Shown here piece after piece: positions 24,759 to 33,056 of a stretch of 36,105 nucleotides of DNA. The notes below the pieces were generated by a model that saw nothing but the letters and a program-made list of their open reading frames with translations, ran no database searches and was not told the origin of the DNA. The position numbers were made by a program, and so were the translations under genes. This DNA comes from Flavobacteriales bacterium (lineage in GTDB: Bacteria > Bacteroidota > Bacteroidia > Flavobacteriales_D > Crocinitomicaceae). Numbering within the stretch: position 1 is the first letter of the stretch; each line of letters starts with the position of its first letter. The stretch lies in NCBI GenBank assembly GCA_947491305.1, contig CANLIL010000028.1:1-36105 (forward strand). The letters run 5' to 3'.

Positions 24759-26081
24759 ATGAATACAAAAAATTTACTTAAATTTAGAAAGGCATTTCTC
24801 CTAATAATTGGGTTATGTCTTTTTGCAGTTTCTTATGCACAAAACTTGGTTATTACAACAGAAGTTTGTGCGCCTGCAACATCAGTTCGTTTGACAGGGC
24901 CTTGGTGGAATTGGGATCCAACTGGTGGACCAGTTGCTACAAGTAATGGAAACGGAACATGGACATTTACATTGTCTCCAGCTCCAACTGCTGATATGGA
25001 ATACCTATTAGTTGTGGATGGCGTTCAAGAAAATTTAATTTCTGCAATGCAAAATGGAGGAACATGTGCTCCAGTTACAGATTATGCAAATTATGCAAAT
25101 CGTAAATGGTTAACAACTCAACCTTTAACAATTACGAATACATATGGACAATGTGGTCCATGTAGTAATCAAGGATTATTAATCACAGTTGCAGTTTGTG
25201 ACACAACTCCATCTCCAACATCTGTTAGAATGACAGGTCCTTTCTGGAATTGGGATCCAAATGCTGGTCCAATTGCAACTAGTAATGGTAATGGAACATG
25301 GACTTTTAACTTATTTCCTGTACCTACAGCAGATATGGAGTATTTAATTAGTGTAGACGGAGTTCAAGAAAACTTAATTTCGGATATGCAAAATGGAGGA
25401 ACATGTGCTCCTGTTACAGATTATTTCAATTATGCCAATAGAAAATGGATAGTTGGTTCTGGAAATGTTAATATAAATTACAATCGTTGTGTTCCATGTG
25501 AATATCCTGATTTAATTATTACTACTGAAGTTTGTGATTCTGCAACTCAAGTGAATTTAACTGGCCCGATTTGGCAATGGAACCCAGCGTTTGGGCCTCA
25601 AGCAGTTAATAATGGGAATGGGACATGGACTTTTACTATTTCTCCTGCTCCAACAGATACATTAGAATACTTGTTAGTTAAAAATGGTGTAATGGAAAAT
25701 CTAGTTACAGATATGATAAACGGTGGTGGATGCGCTCCATTAACTGACTATTCAACGTATGCAAATCGTCGTTGGATCATCGGACAAGGGGCTGTTTCAA
25801 ACACATATGATCGTTGTAGTCCTTGTGCTTTGAGTATTGAAGAAAATAATCAAATGGATGTTTCAATTTATCCAAATCCAACAAATTCAATTTTTAAATT
25901 AACAAGCACTAAAGCAATTGAAAAAATAGAAATTTATTCTTTGGTAGGTGAATTAGTTTATTCACTTGAAACGAATAAATTTGTTGTTGATCTTGATATT
26001 TCTTTATTAGAAGCTGGAATTTACACGATTAGTGTAAATGGGTCAAATTCAAATCAAAACGCTAGAATTATCAAAAATTAA
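24759..26081 (+). CDS. Secreted protein with three Cys-containing repeats and T9SS tail
   Basis: A 440-residue protein with a signal peptide (1-28, ending VSYAQ), three tandem repeats of about 110 residues starting at residues 30, 140 and 252, and a T9SS sorting domain (about 362-440, VSIYPNPTNSIFKLTST ... GIYTISVNG). Each repeat shows TGP-x-W-x-W-x-P, NGNGTWTF, a D/T-x-x-EYL strand, ENL, a GG-x-CAP(V/L)TDY-x-x-YANR segment and an (R/Q)C-x-PC end. Each contains four cysteines, so two disulfides per repeat are likely. The aromatic-rich TGPWWNWDP motif suggests a carbohydrate-binding surface similar in idea to starch-binding modules, but I cannot name a family. It is followed by a terminator and the GH16 gene, so it may bind the GH16 substrate. 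Confidence 0.85.
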   Translation: MNTKNLLKFRKAFLLIIGLCLFAVSYAQNLVITTEVCAPATSVRLTGPWWNWDPTGGPVATSNGNGTWTFTLSPAPTADMEYLLVVDGVQENLISAMQNGGTCAPVTDYANYANRKWLTTQPLTITNTYGQCGPCSNQGLLITVAVCDTTPSPTSVRMTGPFWNWDPNAGPIATSNGNGTWTFNLFPVPTADMEYLISVDGVQENLISDMQNGGTCAPVTDYFNYANRKWIVGSGNVNINYNRCVPCEYPDLIITTEVCDSATQVNLTGPIWQWNPAFGPQAVNNGNGTWTFTISPAPTDTLEYLLVKNGVMENLVTDMINGGGCAPLTDYSTYANRRWIIGQGAVSNTYDRCSPCALSIEENNQMDVSIYPNPTNSIFKLTSTKAIEKIEIYSLVGELVYSLETNKFVVDLDISLLEAGIYTISVNGSNSNQNARIIKN

Positions 26082-26098
26082 TAGGTTCTTTTATTAAT

Positions 26099-26127
26099 AA
26101 AGGAGGGTGAATGCCCTCCTTTTTTTT
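26099..26127 (+). terminator. Terminator or attenuator between the three-repeat gene and GH16
   Basis: AAAGGAGGG (26099-26107), a 6-base loop and CCCTCCTTT (26114-26122) form a perfect 9-bp stem; the T-run is 26120-26127. The GH16 start codon is only 10 nt beyond the T-run, which leaves no room for a separate promoter after it. Confidence 0.85.
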
Positions 26128-26137
26128 ACGCTAACAA

Positions 26138-27145
26138 ATGAGAAAAATTATAGTTATTTTAGGATTACTTTCGATCAGTTATCATTCTTCAGCCCAATGG
26201 GAAATGATTTGGAACGATGAATTTAACAATTCTATTTTAGACAATTCTAAATGGATTAATGATGTTGGCGGAAATGGCTGGGGTAACAATGAAGCTCAGT
26301 TTTATACTGCAGGAAGTGCAAATTTAACTATGAATAATGGTTTTGCGACAATCACTGCAAAAGCGCAGCAATTAGGATCTAATCAATACACTTCTGCAAA
26401 AATAATCTCAAAGAATCTTTTTGATGTAAAATATGGAAAAATTGAAGGTCGCATGAAATGCCCAATGGGTAAAGGTTTATGGCCTGCTTTTTGGATGTTG
26501 GGTTCAAATATTGATACTGTCAGTTGGCCACAATGTGGTGAAATTGATATCATGGAGCACATAAATAATGAACCTAAAATTCATGGTACAGCTCATTGGA
26601 ATAATGTAGGGCACCAATATTTGGGAGGAATAATTAATACAGATCCAACATTATTTCATACATACTCTATTGTTTGGGATGCTAATTCTATCAAATGGTA
26701 TATGGATGATCAATTGTACTATATTTTAAATATTTCAAATAATACGAACGGTACAGAAGAATTCCACAAGAAATTTTATTTAATATTAAATTTAGCTGTG
26801 GGAGGAAATTGGCCAGGATATCCTGATGCTTCAACCGTGTTTCCAGCTGAGTTTGTAATAGATTATATTCGTGTCTACAAGCCTGCTGTAGCTGCAACTG
26901 ATGAGTTACTTGCATCTTCAATAGAATTGATTCCTAATCCTGCAGATCAAACAATACAATTGATTTCTAATTTTTCGAACGAATCGTTCTCAAATGGTCA
27001 ACTTTGGTCAATGGAAGGTCGTTTTGTTCAATCTATTGATTTTATAGCTTCTTTGATTGATATCCAACACTTGGAAAAGGGTACTTATTTTATTTCGTTC
27101 GAAGTAAACGGAAAACAAGTTGTGAAACAATTCTTAAAGCAGTAA
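26138..27145 (+). CDS. Secreted GH16 endo-beta-glucanase (laminarinase type) with T9SS tail
   Basis: Endo-hydrolase of beta-1,3- or mixed beta-1,3/1,4-glucan acting outside the cell. The 335-residue protein has a signal peptide (1-19, ending HSSAQ). Its GH16 domain (about 20-252) contains WNDEFNN, WGNNEAQFY, GRMKCPMGKGLWPAFWMLG and the catalytic signature GEIDIMEH with E135, D137 and E140. WPGYPDASTVFPAEFVIDYIRVYK is the usual end of the domain. Residues about 262-335 form a T9SS sorting domain (IELIPNPADQTIQLIS ... GTYFISFEVNGKQVVK). The ExDxxE form and the surrounding residues are those of bacterial laminarinases rather than agarases or kappa-carrageenases. It lies downstream of the three-repeat gene and converges with the CBM9-like gene with one base between stop codons. 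Confidence 0.92.
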   Translation: MRKIIVILGLLSISYHSSAQWEMIWNDEFNNSILDNSKWINDVGGNGWGNNEAQFYTAGSANLTMNNGFATITAKAQQLGSNQYTSAKIISKNLFDVKYGKIEGRMKCPMGKGLWPAFWMLGSNIDTVSWPQCGEIDIMEHINNEPKIHGTAHWNNVGHQYLGGIINTDPTLFHTYSIVWDANSIKWYMDDQLYYILNISNNTNGTEEFHKKFYLILNLAVGGNWPGYPDASTVFPAEFVIDYIRVYKPAVAATDELLASSIELIPNPADQTIQLISNFSNESFSNGQLWSMEGRFVQSIDFIASLIDIQHLEKGTYFISFEVNGKQVVKQFLKQ

Positions 27146-27146
27146 T

Positions 27147-28448
27147 TTAATCTAGCTTTAATTGTCCCCACAAACTAGGATTGGTATTGAATCCATCAGC
27201 ACTTGGATTGTTCCAACGGTCTTGATGGGTTCTTTTTCCTTTCTCGTCTCCTTGATCAATACCCATTTCAAAACCATAAATAGCTGAGGTATTCAATTCT
27301 TTACCACAAATTTGTTGAATAGGCAATTGAATTTCAACGAAACTACCTTCTGAAGTTGGAGTAATTTTAACTGTTCCATTTTCAATAAGTGTATTTGTTT
27401 TCCAATTCCAAATAATTGGGTTTTCATTCATGCGAATTCCGATTTGAACATCACTTAATAAATAAAATTTACGTTTTGGATTAGCTGAAGGATTTGAACC
27501 AAAAGCTATTTCTAGTGCGTCGCCATCCCAAATATCTTTCCCTTGTTTTGTATTGATTAAAGGGGATGCATCGTTGATGTTGAATGCTAAATAAAGGTTG
27601 TTTGCATCGTATTGTATTGCAACTTGGTGTTTTTTATTAATGGTTGAAAATGTGGATTCTTTCCATTCTTTTGGATCTAGAACACCATCAATTATTAAAT
27701 TCGATTTCTTTTTAGTAGCAACTAACTCATTTCTTAATTTTCCTGCATAAGGAACAATTTCAATCGCATCAACTTCAATGGTACCTGATGCTTCAAATTG
27801 AATGATGAGTTGTTTCACATTACTACCATCAAATTTTTCATCTTCAAAATTGAATAATTGTAACGGAATAGTGATTTTTGTCCACTCTTTTGTAATCACA
27901 CCATTTTCAATAAACCCAGCAGAAAAACCAATCCAAATTTGTTGGTTGCTATGGTCCTCAATGCCTAAAGCCAAGGGTAAATTGTAAATATTGACAGAAG
28001 TTGACCGCACATATAGTTGAATAGCAGCGGTATCGTAAATAGCACTTAAATTTTTACCGGTCCAACCGTCCCAGCCAATTCCCATTCCAATCCAAGAACA
28101 TCCGCCAGCAACTTTATCCCATTGAAGTGTAAGATAAGAAGATCCATTTTTTGGGTGTTCAAATCCTTGTTTCATCGCAATACATGCATTGTCATTTGTT
28201 TTCCAAATTTCATCAGAAATGCCATCTGTATACAAATCTAGCGCAGTGAAGTCACGAATGCTTCTTTTTGTTTTTCGTTTATCTTCATCGTATAACCCTT
28301 GTTTTTTAAAACCAGTAACACGTTGTTTACCGAAAACTGTAACCGTGTCTACTTGAATGGTATCGCGCGCACTGATTACAGGTTGAGCGCTGGCAACTTG
28401 AGCAATAAAAAGCAATCCAAAAACTGAAAACGTAAGAAAGAATTTCAT
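27147..28448 (-). CDS. Exported carbohydrate-binding protein with C-terminal CBM9-like domain
   Basis: A 433-residue protein with a signal peptide (1-22, ending QVASAQ). Residues about 60-235 form a beta-sandwich with DLYTDGISDEIWKT, WIGMGIGWDGWTGKNL and a closing VKQLIIQFEASGTIEVDAIEIVPY, similar to CBM11/30-type or ExoP-like galactose-binding folds. Residues about 250-433 are CBM9-like (LIIDGVLDPKEWKES, YDANNLYLAFNINDASP, IWDGDALEIAFG, FVEIQLPI). No catalytic motif or T9SS tail is visible. It is the last gene of the five-gene run, 5 nt after the lipoprotein gene. A role in holding glycan in the periplasm or at the outer membrane is inferred from the domains and neighbours. Confidence 0.8.
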   Translation of the reverse strand: MKFFLTFSVFGLLFIAQVASAQPVISARDTIQVDTVTVFGKQRVTGFKKQGLYDEDKRKTKRSIRDFTALDLYTDGISDEIWKTNDNACIAMKQGFEHPKNGSSYLTLQWDKVAGGCSWIGMGIGWDGWTGKNLSAIYDTAAIQLYVRSTSVNIYNLPLALGIEDHSNQQIWIGFSAGFIENGVITKEWTKITIPLQLFNFEDEKFDGSNVKQLIIQFEASGTIEVDAIEIVPYAGKLRNELVATKKKSNLIIDGVLDPKEWKESTFSTINKKHQVAIQYDANNLYLAFNINDASPLINTKQGKDIWDGDALEIAFGSNPSANPKRKFYLLSDVQIGIRMNENPIIWNWKTNTLIENGTVKITPTSEGSFVEIQLPIQQICGKELNTSAIYGFEMGIDQGDEKGKRTHQDRWNNPSADGFNTNPSLWGQLKLD

Positions 28449-28453
28449 GTTTA

Positions 28454-29461
28454 TTATGGGTTTAATGGTCCGTTTTCAGTGAAAATAATGTAGTCTAATT
28501 TTGTTTTTGCAGGACCTGAAGATGGATTTGCCAAATGCAACATATTAATCTGTTTAATCTTGTTTGGGTTGTGTTGCTGGTTACCATTTGGAGTAGATGG
28601 AGCGCCATTAACTAATGTAGCTAAATCACTGTATTTGATAGAAACTAATTTCCAACCAACCCAATCAACTTTTATTTCCACATCATATTGATCATCACTT
28701 GTTGCGGTAAAGGTACCGTCACCATTTTCATCTTCCTGAAATTGAAAGAGAACAATCGAATTGATTAATCCAGGCTCACCATAAACCATTGCATTGAAAT
28801 AAACATTGTTTCCATTTGCATTTAATGGATAGGTTACGAATCCATCCGCTGAGGCTTTGAAATTGATTAAACCAATCAACCAATCCCAATTGACAGTTCC
28901 TGCCATGTTTAAATAATCGTCTCCTTGAGGCGCAAAATTATCTGTTTTGATTTGAAAATCCATGTTAGCTCCTGATTGTATGAACGAACCCCAACCACTG
29001 TTAAACCCATCTTCAAAATCTGCAATAACATAGCCAGCATTTGCTTTGATGCCTTTAATTTTAACTTGATCAACCAATGTATCCGATTCGCCTTCAAACG
29101 TAAGTTGAATGTCACATAGTTCATTTCTAAACATTGGAAGCTGTGACGTTGAACCAATCCAAAGCGCATCATTCATTGTAATTGTTTTACTTGTACCAGT
29201 TAATTCTTTTACAGCGCCTGATATTTGACCAGTAATGGTAATTTTCCAGTTACTTGTTTTCGACAATCCACAGGTAAAATACACGGTTTCTCCAGCTGAA
29301 AAATCAACTGAATCACGGCTAACGTAAAAAGGATCTAAAATAGAAAAACCGCCATTCAATTCTTCCAACGAAGGCCCATCAATTTTTGGAGCATCTTTTC
29401 TACAAGACGAAATTGAAAATCCCAAAAGGGTCAATGCAACTATTAGTTTAAATGTTTTCAT
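28454..29461 (-). CDS. Putative glycan-binding lipoprotein
   Basis: A 335-residue protein whose signal peptide ends in a lipobox with the acylated cysteine at residue 20 (GFSISSC-RKD). Residues about 45-135 form an Ig/PKD-like domain. Residues about 143-335, from VIADFEDGFNSGWGSF to TKLDYIIF, have the jelly-roll pattern of carbohydrate-binding domains (FEDG opening, WKLVSIKYSDL, closing LDYIIF). In position and architecture it resembles the surface glycan-binding proteins that accompany SusCD, but it lies beside two barrel proteins that are not SusC. The gene starts 3 nt after the stop codon of the barrel gene upstream. No named family is recognised. Confidence 0.78.
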   Translation of the reverse strand: MKTFKLIVALTLLGFSISSCRKDAPKIDGPSLEELNGGFSILDPFYVSRDSVDFSAGETVYFTCGLSKTSNWKITITGQISGAVKELTGTSKTITMNDALWIGSTSQLPMFRNELCDIQLTFEGESDTLVDQVKIKGIKANAGYVIADFEDGFNSGWGSFIQSGANMDFQIKTDNFAPQGDDYLNMAGTVNWDWLIGLINFKASADGFVTYPLNANGNNVYFNAMVYGEPGLINSIVLFQFQEDENGDGTFTATSDDQYDVEIKVDWVGWKLVSIKYSDLATLVNGAPSTPNGNQQHNPNKIKQINMLHLANPSSGPAKTKLDYIIFTENGPLNP

Positions 29462-29464
29462 AAG

Positions 29465-31186
29465 TTAAAATTTCATAGAGTAAACAATTAATAACTGATT
29501 TAAATGATAAGGATTTAATCCATTTGAGTTGATTGTCGAATAATCATACAAACCTGCTAAATAGATTTTATCACTAAAGTTAAAACGAATTCCACCTGAA
29601 TAGATCAATTCGTTCACAGCTATTGAAACAGGTGTGAAATTGTAAATTTCTCCGTTAGGCTTGCGTTCTGGTAGTATTTCATTTCCAGTAGCTTGCATAG
29701 AATTAATGCCTGCTAATAAATGAAATTGTGGGATAAATTCGAAGTCGATACCTGCGTTAAATTGGGTAGATGTTAAATTGATTTGTTCAAATGCTAAATC
29801 ACTTTTTCGTTCGGTTTGCTGTTGATTAAATCCTGAAGTTACAACCAGTGGCATTTTAAACTTAAATGTTTTACTTACATCCCATTTTACTTGAGCTGTC
29901 AATACTGTAAAGTCTTTTAATTTAGTTGTTCCTTGTCCACGAATTTCAGTTAAAAACTGTCCTTCTAATCTTACTTCCAAACGTTTTTTCGGATCTAAAT
30001 AGCTCAATTGTGAAGTCATTCCGTTTCGGTTAAACGTTGCTCTACCATAAGGCGTTGCATTATTAAACACAGGATTGTATGCCATGATGCGATCAGAAAT
30101 CCCAGCATTGTACAAATTACTGTTTTGGTACACATCAAAACTTGAAATTGGTCGAACAATTTGTTCGTTGGTATAGTTTTGATACAAAGTATTTAACTTG
30201 TTGAAGTCAACACGTTTTGATTGAGCTCCAATACTTCTAAAATCATCACCGACATTTAAATAAGAAAGGGCTAAACTTACGTTTGATTTTTTGTGATCAA
30301 TCTTCAATGTAGCATCCACAAAATAATCACTTAAATTATTGTCATCGATTTGTGTTTTAAAAATTTTAGAAGTCCCAGTTTCTCCTTTGATACCAACTTT
30401 CCAATTTTTGTCGTACAAGGTAGATTCAAATGTCAACGTTGACACATTATTGCGGTAAGCATTGCTATCTGTCGCAGTTCCTAAAACATCAAACGCACTT
30501 ACATAATTCAACCCAATTGTAGCGTATTTACTTTGTGTGACAATCACATTTCCACCTCCGTATAAACGCTCTAGTAGAGAAGTAGTAATAGCAGAATTCA
30601 TTCGTGTAATAAATCCATTTACTTTCACTTCTTGTACATATTTTTTAAATGTTAAACCAAAATCCATCGCAGCTCCTTGTTGACGCCACGTGTTGTTATT
30701 GGTATAAAACGATTCGTAATTAACGATGTCTTGCTTGATTTTTTGAATACCGTTCAGTTCTATTAATTGGTCAGGATTGTGATTGTAAAAAGTGTACGGA
30801 GTTAATTTGTAATCTATGTTTCCGAGCTGGTAACGAACGGCATTGGCAATTACACCTCTAACGTACAATTGACGAACATCAAAAGTGACACCAGCGCCCC
30901 AAAATCCTCCAAAAGCATTTTTAATACGGATCATTCCTAAAATTTCGGTTGAACTATTTGGGTTAATTTTAAATCCTAAATCGATTAATGCGTAACCATC
31001 TGAACGTTTTCCTGGTGTTACAGTATCCACAACATTATCTTGTGTTAAACTAAAACCAGACATTTCAGAACGAGCAGCACCAACAAATTCTACTTTTTTA
31101 GTAGCTACTTGCGCCGTTACATTCCACTGAATTGTCAGTAAAAGTGATACGATGAATACTTGTTTTAAATTTTTAAATTGATTCAT
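29465..31186 (-). CDS. Outer-membrane beta-barrel protein B
   Basis: No named family recognised. The 573-residue protein starts at ATG 31186 (MNQFKNLKQVFIVSLLLTIQ), where a proper signal peptide (1-26, ending WNVTAQ) begins; an in-frame start further upstream at 31237 would overlap the previous gene. The rest is a series of amphipathic strands with aromatic girdles and glycine turns, for example FGGFWGAGVTFDVRQLYVRGV and GGIRFNFSDKIYLAGLYDY, ending in LLIVYSMKF with a terminal phenylalanine. This is the pattern of a porin-like barrel of the outer membrane. No plug domain or TonB box is seen, so it is not SusC. It begins 10 nt after the stop codon of barrel protein A. Confidence 0.75.
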   Translation of the reverse strand: MNQFKNLKQVFIVSLLLTIQWNVTAQVATKKVEFVGAARSEMSGFSLTQDNVVDTVTPGKRSDGYALIDLGFKINPNSSTEILGMIRIKNAFGGFWGAGVTFDVRQLYVRGVIANAVRYQLGNIDYKLTPYTFYNHNPDQLIELNGIQKIKQDIVNYESFYTNNNTWRQQGAAMDFGLTFKKYVQEVKVNGFITRMNSAITTSLLERLYGGGNVIVTQSKYATIGLNYVSAFDVLGTATDSNAYRNNVSTLTFESTLYDKNWKVGIKGETGTSKIFKTQIDDNNLSDYFVDATLKIDHKKSNVSLALSYLNVGDDFRSIGAQSKRVDFNKLNTLYQNYTNEQIVRPISSFDVYQNSNLYNAGISDRIMAYNPVFNNATPYGRATFNRNGMTSQLSYLDPKKRLEVRLEGQFLTEIRGQGTTKLKDFTVLTAQVKWDVSKTFKFKMPLVVTSGFNQQQTERKSDLAFEQINLTSTQFNAGIDFEFIPQFHLLAGINSMQATGNEILPERKPNGEIYNFTPVSIAVNELIYSGGIRFNFSDKIYLAGLYDYSTINSNGLNPYHLNQLLIVYSMKF

Positions 31187-31196
31187 TGTTCTAAAT

Positions 31197-33056
31197 TTAG
31201 AAATATATTTTAAGTTCAACTGTGGTTTCCATACCACTGTATTTGTCTAAATGGAAATTTGCATCGCTGTTGTTCATCCAACGATTTCTAACATACAAAC
31301 CGGTGTTTTTAGCAATGTACCAATCAAAGCCTGTTGAGTAACTCCAGCCAGTTTGGTTTTTCGCTTTTCCAGTAATAGCATCTAAACGAGTTTGGTCATT
31401 CCCAATAATGCGGTCATATCCGAAGTAATTTGTCCAGGTAAAGTTTTTCGTAATGCTCAAATAAAATTCCAATTGGTGGTAGTAGGTTTGAAAATAAGCA
31501 TTGGTAGAATATACTGGTGTGACAGAAAAACTTTTTTGAACAGAACTAAACGAACCTAAATAGTAGATAAACAATTCTCGATTGAATAATTTAGTCTTGT
31601 ATTTCGCATTGATTTCAAATGCATTGAAACTTTTTGCTACAGCTGAATCACTGATTTCAACTGTTTCATATACACCTCTGTAAATTTTATTTAATTGACC
31701 GTAAGGTCCAACATTCGCTGGGAATCCCCATCTCCAAAAACGCGATAAAGCTAAATTATTAACAGGATGAGAAAAAGCAATTTTACGGGTCAATGCATCT
31801 ATTTCTTGAGAAGCATTGTAGCCAATACTTATTTTTAATTTCTTGAAGTTGACTTCTGTATTCAGCTCAAGTCCTCTTCTGTTATTCGTCATCTGACCGA
31901 TTTGAAGCATTGAGCTAGCAAATGGAATAAGTACAGTTTGAGTTCCTGTTTCGTTGTTGTTGAATGCATCGTTGTACTCAACTACCGAAGTATTCCAAAA
32001 AACACCATTATTATTGATGACCAACGGACTAATTTGGAAGTAATGAAATTCAATTGGAATTTTGGTCCATTTTTGTGGTAGTTTTAATTTCAAATTAATT
32101 GCTTCCCCCCATTTTGATAAGCTTTGTGGACTTTTATACCTTCCTAATCCTACTTCTCCTTTGAAATTGAATCCAAACTTCTCTACATCAAATTCTACGG
32201 TGTGAACTTCAAACTTGATGGTACGAACAGCTAAACTATCTGTATACGTTTGTGAAGTAAAGGTATTTAAACTGACAAAGTTATTTCCAAATGATTTTTT
32301 CAATTTACCACCTGTTGACGCATTGGGAACATTCATGGATCCACCATTAAATTGCGTTTTTCCATACATAAATGCAAATGAAAATCCAGCAGGTAATTTA
32401 TCTCCATCTACGATAATTCCTTGAAATGCTTGTTGTCCCCAACGCACATCTTGAGACAGAGCACCATCGTTAAAAAACTTTTCGTACCGTTGATTAACGG
32501 AAGCAGTATTTGGATCCCATGGATTGCGCTCAAAAATGCTAAAACGGTTATATCCTGTATTCGTTCCAAACGTTAACGGGCTCAATGAATACCAGTTGAT
32601 TCCACCTGTTCGCACATTGAATGATCCGTATTTTGTAGAATGACTCCCCATTAAATTGACACCTAAATTCAAGCCTTTGACATAATCTGTCTCACTTCCA
32701 GTTAAAGGAGTCCATAAGTATAAATCCGTTGCAAACGTTGTGCGCGCACTTGGACGACCGCTTATTTGTAACATCAACTGTGGAATTTGGCTATCGTCGC
32801 CAATGAAGATTTTTTTTGCAGGAGCAGCACTGAATTCAGGATATTGAATTTTCATGTCTGTATAATTTCCAATAAAACGGTAGTAACCGCTTACTGTAAT
32901 TTTATCCATTGTTTCGGCTAGAATTTTCGGAAAAAGACCACTTTGATTGTTCAAACTTGTTGAGTCTTTCAAACGAATTTCTTGTGCAAATCCAACTTGT
33001 TGCATGCCAAATAAAGCAGCAAATAGGAGTATGATATTTTTGATGTGATTACTCAT
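31197..33056 (-). CDS. Outer-membrane beta-barrel protein A
   Basis: No named family recognised. The 619-residue protein has a signal peptide (1-25, ending QQVGFAQ) and then many strand-like segments (MDKITVSGYYRFIGNYTDMKI, IPQLMLQISGRPSARTTFATDLYLW, GLYVRNRWMNNSD), ending in TTVELKIYF with a terminal phenylalanine. This is a large barrel without plug or TonB box. ATG 33056 overlaps the end of the glycosidase gene in the string ATGAGTAA, which points to translational coupling; a TTG two codons earlier is less likely. No clear similarity to barrel protein B was seen beyond general barrel composition. It probably forms a channel or scaffold for glycan at the outer membrane. Confidence 0.75.
   Translation of the reverse strand: MSNHIKNIILLFAALFGMQQVGFAQEIRLKDSTSLNNQSGLFPKILAETMDKITVSGYYRFIGNYTDMKIQYPEFSAAPAKKIFIGDDSQIPQLMLQISGRPSARTTFATDLYLWTPLTGSETDYVKGLNLGVNLMGSHSTKYGSFNVRTGGINWYSLSPLTFGTNTGYNRFSIFERNPWDPNTASVNQRYEKFFNDGALSQDVRWGQQAFQGIIVDGDKLPAGFSFAFMYGKTQFNGGSMNVPNASTGGKLKKSFGNNFVSLNTFTSQTYTDSLAVRTIKFEVHTVEFDVEKFGFNFKGEVGLGRYKSPQSLSKWGEAINLKLKLPQKWTKIPIEFHYFQISPLVINNNGVFWNTSVVEYNDAFNNNETGTQTVLIPFASSMLQIGQMTNNRRGLELNTEVNFKKLKISIGYNASQEIDALTRKIAFSHPVNNLALSRFWRWGFPANVGPYGQLNKIYRGVYETVEISDSAVAKSFNAFEINAKYKTKLFNRELFIYYLGSFSSVQKSFSVTPVYSTNAYFQTYYHQLEFYLSITKNFTWTNYFGYDRIIGNDQTRLDAITGKAKNQTGWSYSTGFDWYIAKNTGLYVRNRWMNNSDANFHLDKYSGMETTVELKIYF

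Noticed and set aside
24846-25830. Three tandem repeats considered as a DNA repeat array
   Set aside because: The repetition is at protein level with diverged codons and continuous reading frame, so it is a repeat-domain gene, not a CRISPR or satellite array.
31197-33056. Barrel protein A considered as a SusC-type transporter
   Set aside because: It is much shorter than SusC and has no regulatory-like domain, TonB box or plug motifs.
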